DNA of 64,000 nt from Actinoplanes sp. NBC_00393 (GCF_036053395.1 NZ_CP107942.1:4492501-4556500), one strand, 5' to 3'; shown: positions 45,037-53,310, counted from the stretch's first letter. Notes: a model not told the origin generated them from the letters alone. Numbers and translations are program-made.

Positions 45037-46215
45037 TTGAACAGGCCTGAGGAGCGTTGGTTCGGTGTGGGACGCAGCGTGCTGGCGGACCCCGCTGAAG
45101 CCGGGGCGCAGGCCTGCCGGGAGGCGCTCGGCGGTCGTCAGGCGACCATGCTGATCGTCTTCGCCTCGCTGTCGCACTCGACGCCGGAGATGGCCGCCGC
45201 GGTGCACGCCGCCGCCGGTGGGGACGTGCTGATGATCGGCTGTTCCACGTCCGGTGAGTTCACCACCGACGGGCGCGGCGCCGGCGTGATCGTCAACGCG
45301 CTCGGCGGGCCGGGCTTCACCGCCTCGGTGCGCGCGGTCCCGCACCGCAGCATGGACCTGTACGACGCCGGGGTGACCGCCGCCGGCGGCCTCGACGACA
45401 TCGACGCCGAACACCGGGTGGTGCTGCTGCTCGGCGACGGCCGCAGCGGTGACCAGCAGGAGATGGTGCGTGGCGCGTACGAGGTGGCCGGCGCCCAGGT
45501 CCCACTGGTCGGCGGCTGTGCCGGCGACGACGTGACGCAGACCGGCACCTGGCACTTCTTCAGTTCCGGCCGGGACCTCAAGGTGCTGTCCAACGCGGTG
45601 CTCGGCGCCGCGATCGGCTCCACCTCGCCGTTCGGGATCGGCATCGCGCACGGCTGGCACAAGATCGGCGACCCGATGGTGGTGACCCGCAGCGAGGGCG
45701 GCAAGATCTACGAGCTGGACGGCGAGCCGGCGCTCGACGTCTACCTGCGCCGCATCGGCGCTCCGGCGGACCTGGCCGCCGACCCGGCCGCCTTCCTGAA
45801 CTTCGCCACCGTGCGCCCGCTGGGCCTGGCCCGCCGCACCGGCGAGGACATCCGGATCATCTTCGAGGCCGACCCGGCCGAACGTTCCATCTCCGGGCTG
45901 GCCGACACCCCCGAGGGCGCCCTGGTCTGGTTCATGGCCGCCGACCCGGAGAAGATCATCGACGCCGCCGCGGACGCCGCGGTCGCCGCCGCCGAGTCGA
46001 TCGCCGAGGTCGACCCGCTCGGTGTGCTGGTGTTCGACTGCTGCGTACGCCCGATGGCGCTCGGCGAGGACAACACCGAGCTGGCCGCCGAGCGGCTGCG
46101 CGACGCCCTCAAGCCGGTCCCGTTCGGCGGGTTCTACTCCAACGGCGAGATCGCCCGCGAACCGAACGCGAAGGGCATGCACCACCTGACCGTGGTCGCC
46201 CTCGCGGTCAGCTGA
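45037..46215 (+). CDS. FIST N/C sensory-domain protein
   Basis: A 392-residue protein starting at TTG 45037 with GGAG at 45027-45030. FIST_N: TMLIVFASLSHSTPEMAAAV, DVLMIGCSTSGEFTTDGRG and PLVGGCAGDDV. FIST_C: ALDVYLRRIG, RPLGLARRTGEDIRIIFEAD, LVFDCCVRPMALGED and FGGFYSNGEIA. FIST proteins are thought to sense small ligands such as amino acids and often sit beside c-di-GMP or kinase genes. The cyclase gene begins 8 bp after it, so it probably feeds that output. It lies 80 bp after the phosphatase gene. Confidence 0.9.
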   Translation: MNRPEERWFGVGRSVLADPAEAGAQACREALGGRQATMLIVFASLSHSTPEMAAAVHAAAGGDVLMIGCSTSGEFTTDGRGAGVIVNALGGPGFTASVRAVPHRSMDLYDAGVTAAGGLDDIDAEHRVVLLLGDGRSGDQQEMVRGAYEVAGAQVPLVGGCAGDDVTQTGTWHFFSSGRDLKVLSNAVLGAAIGSTSPFGIGIAHGWHKIGDPMVVTRSEGGKIYELDGEPALDVYLRRIGAPADLAADPAAFLNFATVRPLGLARRTGEDIRIIFEADPAERSISGLADTPEGALVWFMAADPEKIIDAAADAAVAAAESIAEVDPLGVLVFDCCVRPMALGEDNTELAAERLRDALKPVPFGGFYSNGEIAREPNAKGMHHLTVVALAVS

Positions 46216-46222
46216 CCCGGCC

Positions 46223-47503
46223 ATGGCCGGCTGGTCGACTCTCCAGCTCACCGAGTTCTTCAGCGCCATCACCCGCACCGGCGACGTGGCCGGCGCCGCG
46301 CGTACCGCGGTGCAGCGGGTGGCCGAGTACCTCGACGCCGAGGTCGCGGCCGTCGTCTGCGGTGGTGTCGTCGCGGCGTCGGTCGGGCTCGGCCGCAATC
46401 CCGATCCGGGCGCCTTCACCGGCGTCGGGGCGGGGACGGACACCACCACCTTTCCCGGGCTGGGTCCGGCGTACGTCACCGTGCACCTGCTCGACCACGA
46501 TAGCGACGACCGGCTGCTCGTCGCGCGTACCGAAGAGGCGTTCGCGGCCGAGGAAAGGCAGATGCTGCAGGGCATGACCCGGGTTCTCGGGCTGGCCCTG
46601 CGCAACCTGCGCGCCCTGGAGAACGAGCGGCGCCTGGCCGAGTCCCGCCTGGTCCTGCTGGAGGCCCTGGAACGTCGCGAACGCCTGCTCGAGGCCCTGC
46701 TGCGGGTGCAGCGGTCGGCGAACCAGGGCACCCCGCTCAAGGAGGTGCTCGACGCGATCACCGAGGGCGCCGCGGCGCTGCTCGGCGGCGGAACGGTCCG
46801 GCTGGTGCTGGGCGAGGTCGCCGAGGAGCCGGTCGGGTTGTCCGCGCCGGTGCACATCGGGGAGACGGCCGCCGGCGTGCTGGTCATCGCCGGTCCCGGC
46901 GACGGCGAGATCGGCGAGTCCGAGCGGCGTGACGTGCTGGTCGCCTTCGCCGAGCAGGCCAGCCTCGCGCTGACCGGCGCGCACGCCCTGGCCGCCGTGC
47001 ACGAGGCACAGCACGACCCGCTGACCCGCCTGCCGAACCGTGCCCTGTTCCTGCAGCGCGTCGAGCAGATGCTGGCGACCGACGCGGACGCCGCCGTGCT
47101 CTACCTCGACCTGGACCTGTTCAAGCAGGTCAACGACACGCTCGGGCACGCCGCCGGCGACGAGTTGCTGCGCGGGGTGGCGGACCGGCTGCGCGCGGCG
47201 GTCCGCGACTGCGACATGGCCGCCCGCTTCGGCGGCGACGAGTTCGCGGTGCTGCTGGAACCGCTGACCGACGACACCCAGGCCCGGGAGATCGCCCAGC
47301 GGGTGGCCGACTCGATCGCCCAGCCGTTCGCCATCGCCGGGCGTACCGTGCACACCCGGGCCAGCGTCGGCATCGCCTACCGCCGTCCCGGCCGCGACGC
47401 GGAGGGCCTGCTCGAGGACGCCGACCTGGCCATGTACCGGGCCAAGCGGACCAGCCCCGGAAGCTGCCAGGAGCACCAGCCGAGGACCCTGCTCGCGGGT
47501 TAG
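46223..47503 (+). CDS. GAF-GGDEF diguanylate cyclase
   Basis: A 426-residue soluble protein. Residues about 10-130 and 165-255 look like two GAF-type sensory regions joined by a charged helix (LVLLEALERRERLLEALLRV). The GGDEF domain is at about 265-410: HDPLTRLPNRALFLQRVEQ, LYLDLDLFKQVNDTLGHAAG and FGGDEFAVLLEPL, with the GGDEF active site intact. It should make cyclic di-GMP from GTP. An RxxD inhibitory site is not obvious (the residues four before GGDEF read AARF). It follows the FIST gene with no room for a promoter. Confidence 0.92.
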   Translation: MAGWSTLQLTEFFSAITRTGDVAGAARTAVQRVAEYLDAEVAAVVCGGVVAASVGLGRNPDPGAFTGVGAGTDTTTFPGLGPAYVTVHLLDHDSDDRLLVARTEEAFAAEERQMLQGMTRVLGLALRNLRALENERRLAESRLVLLEALERRERLLEALLRVQRSANQGTPLKEVLDAITEGAAALLGGGTVRLVLGEVAEEPVGLSAPVHIGETAAGVLVIAGPGDGEIGESERRDVLVAFAEQASLALTGAHALAAVHEAQHDPLTRLPNRALFLQRVEQMLATDADAAVLYLDLDLFKQVNDTLGHAAGDELLRGVADRLRAAVRDCDMAARFGGDEFAVLLEPLTDDTQAREIAQRVADSIAQPFAIAGRTVHTRASVGIAYRRPGRDAEGLLEDADLAMYRAKRTSPGSCQEHQPRTLLAG

Positions 47504-47985
47504 GCCGCCGCGCGCAGGGCCGCCGCCAGCCAGGCGAACAGCGGCGCCGCGGGGGCGACCGGTTGCTGACCGTTGAGGATCATCAGCAGCGCCCAGTACC
47601 GCTCGAAACGCTCGTCGCAATACCGCTCCACCCGCGTGGCTAGCTCAGCCCACCGCTGCGGCGGCAGGTCACCGGCGATCGCCGCCGCGATCACGCGGCC
47701 CCGCGCCGAAGCCGGATCCACCCCGTCCCGCACGGCCGCGCCCGCCCACTCCAGCACGGGGCCCTGCCCCACCTCGCCCTCCACCGCCCGCAGGCACCGG
47801 CGCACGGCCGGGTCCGCGGCCAGTTCGCCCAGCTCCACCCAGGCCTCGATCTGCTCGGCCGACGGCGCCGGTGGCAGCTCCGCGGGCAGCCACGCGCGCA
47901 TCGCCGCCGCCCGCTCCGGGTCGTCCGGATGGATCGTCGCGACCATCTCGTCCACGAACGTGTCGATCACGCGCTGCCGCTCCAT
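47500..47985 (-). CDS. Helical protein resembling a MerR effector-domain tail, no DNA-binding part
   Basis: A 161-residue protein if started at ATG 47985 (GGGAG 8 nt upstream). ATG 48051, overlapping the preceding gene's stop, is also possible. The sequence is helical: VIDTFVDEMVATIHPDDPER, AAMRAWLPAELPPAPSAEQI, EAWVELGELAADPAVRRCLR. It resembles the C-terminal region of some actinobacterial MerR-type regulators, but no helix-turn-helix is present. It may be a free-standing ligand-binding or partner protein of the two paralogues upstream. Function unknown. Confidence 0.5.
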   Translation of the reverse strand: MERQRVIDTFVDEMVATIHPDDPERAAAMRAWLPAELPPAPSAEQIEAWVELGELAADPAVRRCLRAVEGEVGQGPVLEWAGAAVRDGVDPASARGRVIAAAIAGDLPPQRWAELATRVERYCDERFERYWALLMILNGQQPVAPAAPLFAWLAAALRAAA

Positions 47986-48050
47986 CCCGACAGTCTCCCG
48001 CAACCACCGGCCCAGCGAATCTGCCAAAAGTCGTAGATGGCCGCGCCTCA

Positions 48051-49079
48051 TCACGGCTTGACGCCGTTGGCCCACCACCAGTTCTGCAGGTAGCCCCACT
48101 CCCGGTCACCCCAGAAGTAGTTCCACTCGTGGGTCGGTTCCGGGTACTGGCCCAGCTCGTCGAAGACCACCTTCGCGTCCGTACGGCGGCCGGCCAGGCT
48201 GTAATACACCGCCATCCACTGGCGGCACTGCGACAGCGGGCCCGCACCCGGCGCCCCGGCGCGGAACTTGGCGATCCAGTAGTCCATCTCCTGCTGCACG
48301 TCGGACTGCCGGAAGTACCGCTTGCACCGGTTCCGCGACTGCCGGGTGCGCTGGTCCCAGGAGAACTCGCGCATCGCGTACTCGAAGTGGGCGAACAGCG
48401 GCAGCAACGTCGACTTGTGACCGGCCGGGGCGGCGCCCGCGACGCCGCGGGCGATGCCGAACATCTTGTCGTGCGAGCCGTACCATTTCTCGCACATCAG
48501 CGTGGCCGCCGTCAGATGCAGGTCGAAGTTGAACGGGTCGCGCCGCCGGCCCTCGGCGAAGACCTCGCTGAACGACCTGGTCACCGCGGCCCGGTCAGCG
48601 AACATGGTGCCCAGCATCGTCGCCCACGGCACCGGGTCGTACGGCCCGGCCAGCGCCATCGCCCGCCGGCCCACCTGGGCGGCGGCGTCGGACAGCGCCT
48701 TGAAGTTCGCGAACTGCTCCTGCGAGGTGTGCGCCGCCGACGCTGAACCGCGAGCGTCCGCGGCCTGCCGGTGCAGCAGCATCGCCTGGATCAGGACGGC
48801 GGCCGGATCGGACGGTTCGGCGCGCAACCACTCGTACAGCCAGCGGTCGTCGTCGGCGGCCATGCCGGCCAGCGCGCTGATCCGCCAGTCGCGCACGTCC
48901 CAGTCCGCGCCGGCGTCCTCGACCAGCTTGCGGCCGGCCCGCCAGTCCCCGGCACGCACCCGGTCCACGGCCTCACGCAGGTGCGGCTCCATCGGGGCGT
49001 GCTCGTCGTCGAACTCCGGCGCCTCCGGCAGCGGACTGCCGTAGAAGTGCCGCAGGAAGACCCGGGCATAGAAGAACAT
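48051..49079 (-). CDS. Unknown protein, first of a tandem paralogue pair
   Basis: A 342-residue soluble, helix-rich protein. Its hallmarks are shared with the next gene: REAVDRVRAGDWRAGRKLVE, DAGADW, RGSASAAHTSQEQFANF, GTMFADR, GRRRDPFNFDLHLTAATLMC, GIARGVAGAAPAGHKSTLLP, LFAHFEYAM, YWIAKFRAG and QWMAVYYSLAGRR. The repeated helix pairs suggest a TPR-like fold. No enzymatic motif is seen. Start ATG 49079 is within YDPAMFFY-like sequence that is also conserved upstream of the paralogue, so the true start could be slightly earlier. I do not recognise the family. Confidence 0.7.
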   Translation of the reverse strand: MFFYARVFLRHFYGSPLPEAPEFDDEHAPMEPHLREAVDRVRAGDWRAGRKLVEDAGADWDVRDWRISALAGMAADDDRWLYEWLRAEPSDPAAVLIQAMLLHRQAADARGSASAAHTSQEQFANFKALSDAAAQVGRRAMALAGPYDPVPWATMLGTMFADRAAVTRSFSEVFAEGRRRDPFNFDLHLTAATLMCEKWYGSHDKMFGIARGVAGAAPAGHKSTLLPLFAHFEYAMREFSWDQRTRQSRNRCKRYFRQSDVQQEMDYWIAKFRAGAPGAGPLSQCRQWMAVYYSLAGRRTDAKVVFDELGQYPEPTHEWNYFWGDREWGYLQNWWWANGVKP

Positions 49080-49101
49080 CGCCGGATCGTAGACCAGAAA
49101 G

Positions 49102-50142
49102 TCAGATCCGGTTGGCCCACATCCAGGCCTTCAGGTAGCCGTACTCGCCGCCGGCCCAGAAGTAGCCCCACCCGGTCGTCGGCACCACGAACTGCCCGAT
49201 CTCGTCGAACACCGCCTTCGCCTCGGCGCGCCGGCCGGCCAGCGAGTAGTACAGCGCCTGCCACTGCCGGCAGGTCGACAGCTTCGCCGGGTTCGGGGTG
49301 CCGGCCCGCCACTTCGCGATCCAGTGGTCGAGCTCCTGCTGCACCTCGGGGCGGGTGAAATACCGGCGGTGCGCCTTCAACGTCTTGTCCGTGCGCTCAC
49401 CCCAGCCGTACTCGATCATCGAGTACTCGAAGTGCGCGAACAGCGGCAGCATCACCGCGCTGTACCCGGGCGGCGCCGCCTCGGCCACCCCGCGCGCCGT
49501 CGCGAACATCAGATCGTGCGAGCCGCCCCACTTCTGGCAGCGCAGGCTCAGCGCCGTCCAATGCAGATCGAAGTTGAACGGATCCCGCCGCCGGCCCTCA
49601 TCGAAGATCTCATCGAAGTACGCCGTCCGCGCATGTCGGTCGGCGAACATCGTGCCCAGCATCTCCACCCACGGCAGCGGATCATTCGGCGCGGCCAGCG
49701 CCATCGCCCGCTGACTGACCTGCGCCGAAGCCTCGGACAGCTGCTCGAACCCGGCGAACTGCTCGGCTGACGTGTTCGCCGCCGACGCGCTGCCCCGCGC
49801 CTCCCCGGCCTTGTGCCCCAGCATCGCCGCCTGAATCAGCACCGCCGACGGATCCGACGGCGCGGCCCGCAACCATGCATAAAGCCATCCGTCGTCGGTT
49901 GCGGCCAGGTCGCTGAGCAGCCCCACCCGCCGGCCCTTGAGCTCCCAGTCGGCGCCGGCGTCCTCGACCACCTTGCGCGCCGCCTGCCAGTCACCGTGCC
50001 GGGCCCGGTCCCGCGCCTCCCGCAACGGTTGATCGTTGAGCGCCCGGTCCGCGTCGAACTCAGGGGTGTCCGGGAACTCCTCGCCGGAAAGGAACCGGAA
50101 GAACAGCTTCACGTACGTGAACATCCGAGGATCGTAGATCAA
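49102..50142 (-). CDS. Unknown protein, second of a tandem paralogue pair
   Basis: A 346-residue paralogue of the preceding product, alignable end to end (REARDRARHGDWQAARKVVE, RGSASAANTSAEQFAGF, GTMFADR, GRRRDPFNFDLHWTALSLRC, LFAHFEYSMIEYGW, CRQWQALYYSLAGRRAEAK). Start is TTG 50142 or ATG 50124 (MFTYVKLFFRF). The 22-bp gap between the two genes and the shared strand indicate a tandem gene duplication within one operon. Divergence is spread over the whole length, so the duplication is not recent. Confidence 0.7.
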   Translation of the reverse strand: MIYDPRMFTYVKLFFRFLSGEEFPDTPEFDADRALNDQPLREARDRARHGDWQAARKVVEDAGADWELKGRRVGLLSDLAATDDGWLYAWLRAAPSDPSAVLIQAAMLGHKAGEARGSASAANTSAEQFAGFEQLSEASAQVSQRAMALAAPNDPLPWVEMLGTMFADRHARTAYFDEIFDEGRRRDPFNFDLHWTALSLRCQKWGGSHDLMFATARGVAEAAPPGYSAVMLPLFAHFEYSMIEYGWGERTDKTLKAHRRYFTRPEVQQELDHWIAKWRAGTPNPAKLSTCRQWQALYYSLAGRRAEAKAVFDEIGQFVVPTTGWGYFWAGGEYGYLKAWMWANRI

Positions 50143-50154
50143 CGCCGGTGCATG

Positions 50155-50883
50155 TCAGCGCAGCCACCGGCCGGCCATCGCCTGAATCGCCGCCGCCACG
50201 CCGTCCGGGTCGACGATCTGATGCAGATGCCGGCCCGGCAGATGCTCGACGTCCCAGCCACGCTCGCGCGCATCCTTCGCCACCGCGTCATAGGGCGGCC
50301 CGAAAAGCAGATAACCGCACGGCCGCGCATCCCAGCCGGCGATTGCGGGAATCCTCTGCCCGTAATAGCTCAACGGCAGCCGCGGCTGCTCAGCCTCAAC
50401 GGCCCGCCTTATGCCCGCATCCGGAAACATCGGCGCCACTTCCGCCTCATCAAACCATTCCGTCCACGGCGGCAGCCGTCCGGCGTCGGCTTTCAGCCGC
50501 AAGAACTCCAGCGCCTCCGGCGAAACCACCGGGGTCGCCCCATGCCGATCCGGCAGGGCCGCATCAACAAAGACAACACCAGCCGGGGTACGCGCCAGCG
50601 CGTCCACCATCACCGGAGCGAACAGCCCCGCGTTGCTGTGCACAACAAGAACCACATCCCGGCCGCCGTCCCGGTCGCGCTCTCGGCCGCGTTCACTGTC
50701 ATCCGACATCACGGCCGCAACCGCCTCGGCCACCGCAGGCCAGAACGGCGGCCCACCGTCCGTCACGCTCACCAGCGACGGAACCACCACCGCTGCTCCG
50801 GCCGCCCGCAGCCGCTCCGCAACCGGCGCCCAGGTCAACGGCCCGACCGAAGGACTGTTCACGAGTAGATAGACAGGCTCCAC
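50155..50883 (-). CDS. Alpha/beta hydrolase fold protein
   Basis: A 242-residue protein beginning MEPVYLLVNSPSVGPLTWAP, with the nucleophile elbow in VVLVVHSNAGLFAP (HSNAG), a possible acid in VFVDAALPD and a terminal His in LPGRHLHQIVDPDGVAAAI. It lacks a signal peptide. The fold assignment is firm but neither substrate nor family subgroup can be given. It ends 13 bp before the tandem paralogues on the same strand and may lead that operon. Confidence 0.8.
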   Translation of the reverse strand: MEPVYLLVNSPSVGPLTWAPVAERLRAAGAAVVVPSLVSVTDGGPPFWPAVAEAVAAVMSDDSERGRERDRDGGRDVVLVVHSNAGLFAPVMVDALARTPAGVVFVDAALPDRHGATPVVSPEALEFLRLKADAGRLPPWTEWFDEAEVAPMFPDAGIRRAVEAEQPRLPLSYYGQRIPAIAGWDARPCGYLLFGPPYDAVAKDARERGWDVEHLPGRHLHQIVDPDGVAAAIQAMAGRWLR

Positions 50884-50965
50884 CCACTCATCCTGCCCAC
50901 CCGCGCCGCCCAGCCACCCAGTTCTCTCCTCCAGGCAGAACCCGCACCAGCCCGCGCGGCACCCT

Positions 50966-51106
50966 CAGCGCCGGCCGAACACCCCGGCTGGCAGCCACGC
51001 AGCTAATCCCGGCCGAATTCCATGCGCCAGCGCCAGCCGAACACCCCCAGCTGGCAACCACGCAGCCAATCCCGGCCGAATTCCATGCGCCAGCGCCAGC
51101 TGAGCA
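50966..51106. repeat. 62/63-bp tandem direct repeat with a third partial copy
   Basis: Copy 1 (50966-51027) and copy 2 (51028-51090) both begin CAGCGCC and end AATTCCATGCGC and differ at only a few bases; CAGCGCCAGCTGAGCA at 51091-51106 starts a third. The unit is close to a multiple of three but its translations are low-complexity, so it is treated as non-coding. The rest of the 842-bp gene-free stretch (50884-51725) holds only the pentamer array below and no gene I can support. Confidence 0.85.
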
Positions 51107-51460
51107 GGGGATTGCCTGCTCGCCGGCGGCCCGTCCCGCTGCTCGACCATTTCGAGCAGCGGACGCTACTCGAACAGACGAGTTGATCTTGGCTGGCTGG
51201 GTCTCAGGGCTGTTTGCGGCGCGTTGAAACAGCCCTCACGACCAGCCGGGGTTCGGGCCGACGCGGCCCAGCGAGCATGGCGCCACGGTCGGCGATGACG
51301 GCCTGGCCACGCCGCGCGGACCGGTGAGCGCCGCCGACCCGCAGCCAGCGAAGCTGCAGCTGGGCCGGGGCCGGGGCCGAGGCGGGAACCGGAGCCGGGC
51401 CCGAGCCCGGCAGGGCCGAGCCGGAACGGGCCGAGCCGGGACGGGCCGGCAGGGCCCGGT

Positions 51461-51555
51461 CGGGCCGGGACGGGTCGGGCCGGGTCGGGCCGGGTCGGGA
51501 CGGGTCGGGACGGGACGGGTCGGGACGGGCCGGGTCGGGACGGGCCGGGTGGGGT
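51461..51555 (+). repeat. Array of nineteen CGGGN pentamers, G-quadruplex-prone
   Basis: From 51461 the plus strand is an uninterrupted run of five-base units: CGGGC, CGGGA or CGGGT (the last GGGGT), 19 in all. Three units equal 15 bases, so both strands stay open in several frames (Pro/Asp/Arg/Ser or Gly/Arg repeats), but no start or family supports coding. GGG tracts separated by two bases could form quadruplexes on the plus strand. Looser G-rich sequence extends upstream to about 51360. The array ends about 170 bp before the PlsC gene. Confidence 0.9.
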
Positions 51556-51725
51556 CGCGGCGAGGGTGACGTGCGCGGCGGCGGTTGGTCTCCACGTGCT
51601 TCAGCCCGGCGGACGCTGTAGGGCCTGGAGTGGGCTGGTGGTCGCGCGGCGCGGCGGGACGGGGTGGATTCGGCGGGGCGGCGCTGCTCGTACCGGGAAC
51701 GGGTCTTGTCTTTAGGATGTTGCCC

Positions 51726-52448
51726 ATGCTGCGCGTGTTCTCGGTGGCGTTCTGGGCGTTCATCGGGATCACGTCGCCGGTGTTCTTTCTCGGGGCGCTC
51801 GTGATTTGGCTGGTTACGCTTCCGTTTGATCGGCGGCGGGTGGTGTTGCATCTCTACTCGTCGGCTTGGGCCACCTGTTATGTGTATTTGAATCCGTTGT
51901 GGCGGCTGAAGGTTCGTGGGCGGGATCGGCTGCCGTGGCGAGGGTCGGCTGTTCTGGTGGCCAACCATGCGTCGCTCGTGGACATTCTGGTGCTTTTCGG
52001 GCTGTTCCGGCCGTTCAAGTGGGTCTCCAAGCGGGAGATCTTCAAGATTCCGGTGATCGGCTGGAACATGCGGCTCAACGACTACGTGCCGCTCGTGCGG
52101 GGTAGCGGGGCTTCGGTGCGGCGGATGATGGAGCACTGTGATCGGCTGCTGGCGGCTGGGGCGCCGGTCATGATCTTTCCGGAGGGGCAGCGGAGTCAGG
52201 ACGGGACGTTGCGGGCGTTCAAGAATGGGGCGTTCGATCTGGCGGTACGGCACAAGGTGCCGGTGTTCCCGATCGCGGTGCACGGGACCGGGCGGGCGCT
52301 GCCGAAGCACGGGCTGGTGCTGCGGGAGCCGGCCGACATGCGGATCGAGGTGCTGCCGCCGCTGGATCCGGCCGGCTTCGCGGACACGGATGCGCTGCGG
52401 GACGCGACCCGGCAGGCGATCAGCACGGCACTGTCGGCCGGGAAATAA
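51726..52448 (+). CDS. 1-acyl-sn-glycerol-3-phosphate acyltransferase (PlsC family)
   Basis: A 240-residue membrane acyltransferase that adds the second fatty acyl chain to lysophosphatidic acid or a similar acceptor. Residues about 5-35 are a hydrophobic anchor (VFSVAFWAFIGITSPVFFLG). The catalytic HX4D motif is in VANHASLVD, and FPEGQRSQDG is the phosphate-acceptor motif; VPLVRG and FPIAVHGTGRALPKHG follow. ATG 51726 has AGGA 8 nt upstream; ATG 51717 is possible. Codon choice is less GC-biased than in neighbours (for example GTGATTTGG, ACGCTTCCG), a hint of separate origin. Confidence 0.88.
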   Translation: MLRVFSVAFWAFIGITSPVFFLGALVIWLVTLPFDRRRVVLHLYSSAWATCYVYLNPLWRLKVRGRDRLPWRGSAVLVANHASLVDILVLFGLFRPFKWVSKREIFKIPVIGWNMRLNDYVPLVRGSGASVRRMMEHCDRLLAAGAPVMIFPEGQRSQDGTLRAFKNGAFDLAVRHKVPVFPIAVHGTGRALPKHGLVLREPADMRIEVLPPLDPAGFADTDALRDATRQAISTALSAGK

Positions 52449-52550
52449 GAAGGCGCTAGCAGTCGGGCAGTGAGAAGGCGCTGGCAGCCGCGAGGTGAGA
52501 ATGCGCGCTGCCAGCCGCGGAATAAGAACGCGCGCTGTCAGCTGGGCAGG
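52446..52550. repeat. Four degenerate 25-28-bp tandem repeats at the GNAT gene 3' end
   Basis: Units begin at 52446, 52471, 52496 and 52523, each of the form T(G/A)AGAA-n-GCGC, then GCAG or CAGC, then CGG or GGG. The fourth unit contains the last codons and stop of the acetyltransferase gene. Each unit starts with TAA or TGA, so the plus strand is stopped repeatedly. It looks like decayed reduplication of the gene end. Confidence 0.65.
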
Positions 52551-53068
52551 GAGAACTCGTCGCGCAGCAGGCCCATCGTGTACTTGTCCCACCACTGGCC
52601 GTCGCGGCGGAAGACCTGGCGTAGGCGGCCCTCGTCGACGAAACCGACCTTCTTGTAGATGTGGTGGGCGGCCTCGTTCCCGGCGACCACGGTCAGCGTG
52701 ATCTTGTGCAGGCGCATCTTCTCGAAGCCGTACCGGCAGGCGGTGCGGACCGCGTCGGTGCCGTAGCCGCCACCCCAGCAGTCCTTCTCGCCCAGGTAGA
52801 TGTCGAGTTCGGCGATGCCGGTCTCCGGCTCGGCGCCGTGCAGGCGGATCATGCCGATCAGCCGGCCGTCGACGTCGATGCCGAAGAGCACGTCGTCGTA
52901 GGTGTTGCGGGACCGCTCGTTCATCCAGTCCTGGACGCGGGCCAGTGACTGCGGGTAACCCTCGTCCATCCAGCGCATGACGTCCGGGTCGTGGTTCCAC
53001 CGCCAGAGCGCCTCGGCGTCCGAGGGTTCCATCGCGCGCAGCTTCACCAGATCACCCTGTGCGTTCAT
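52538..53068 (-). CDS. GNAT family N-acetyltransferase (RimJ/RimL-like)
   Basis: A 176-residue acetyltransferase of the Acetyltransf_3 type: VKLRAMEPSDAEALWRWNHD at the start, ELDIYLGEKDCWGGGYGTDA with the acetyl-CoA pyrophosphate-binding GGGYG, then LTVVAGNEAAHHIYKKVGF. Relatives acetylate ribosomal-protein N-termini, antibiotics or polyamines; the substrate here is unknown. It is 26 bp downstream of a 50-codon membrane-protein gene on the same strand. Confidence 0.88.
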   Translation of the reverse strand: MNAQGDLVKLRAMEPSDAEALWRWNHDPDVMRWMDEGYPQSLARVQDWMNERSRNTYDDVLFGIDVDGRLIGMIRLHGAEPETGIAELDIYLGEKDCWGGGYGTDAVRTACRYGFEKMRLHKITLTVVAGNEAAHHIYKKVGFVDEGRLRQVFRRDGQWWDKYTMGLLRDEFSLPS

Positions 53069-53094
53069 GATCCGTTGAGCTTAGTACGAGCCTG

Positions 53095-53247
53095 TCAGAG
53101 GTCGACGCGGCCGGAGTCGTATCCGGTGGCATAGTGGTCCGGCGGCGGGGTCGTGCCCTTACCACCGGTCCCCCGGCGACGGCGGAAGGCCCCGAAGGCA
53201 AATAGCAGAACCATCGGAATGATCAGCAATAGCAGCATGGTAAGCAT
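53095..53247 (-). CDS. 50-residue single-pass membrane protein
   Basis: ATG 53247 has GGGGGC at a good distance, and the frame closes at TGA 53097-53095. The product starts MLTMLLLLIIPMVLLFAFG, a clear transmembrane helix, followed by FRRRRGTGGKGTT, a positive cytoplasmic flank, and a short tail ending YDSGRVDL. Its ribosome-binding site, clean topology and 26-bp spacing to the GNAT gene make it a credible gene, although it is too short for homology. The function is unknown. Confidence 0.6.
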   Translation of the reverse strand: MLTMLLLLIIPMVLLFAFGAFRRRRGTGGKGTTPPPDHYATGYDSGRVDL

Positions 53248-53310
53248 GCGATCGCCCCCTCAGGGCCGAGTATTCGCCGCCCTTCCATGATCCACAATGC
53301 ACCGAACGGG

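Noticed and set aside
50965..51150. 61-codon minus-strand frame with repeated peptide LALAHGIRPGLAAWLPAG
   Set aside because: It only translates the tandem DNA repeat; no signal, start context or conservation is visible.
51204..53000. Long minus-strand Arg/Pro/Asp-rich frame across the pentamer array and PlsC
   Set aside because: It exists because 15-bp periodicity lacks stops; plsC on the plus strand has clear HX4D and EGQRS motifs.
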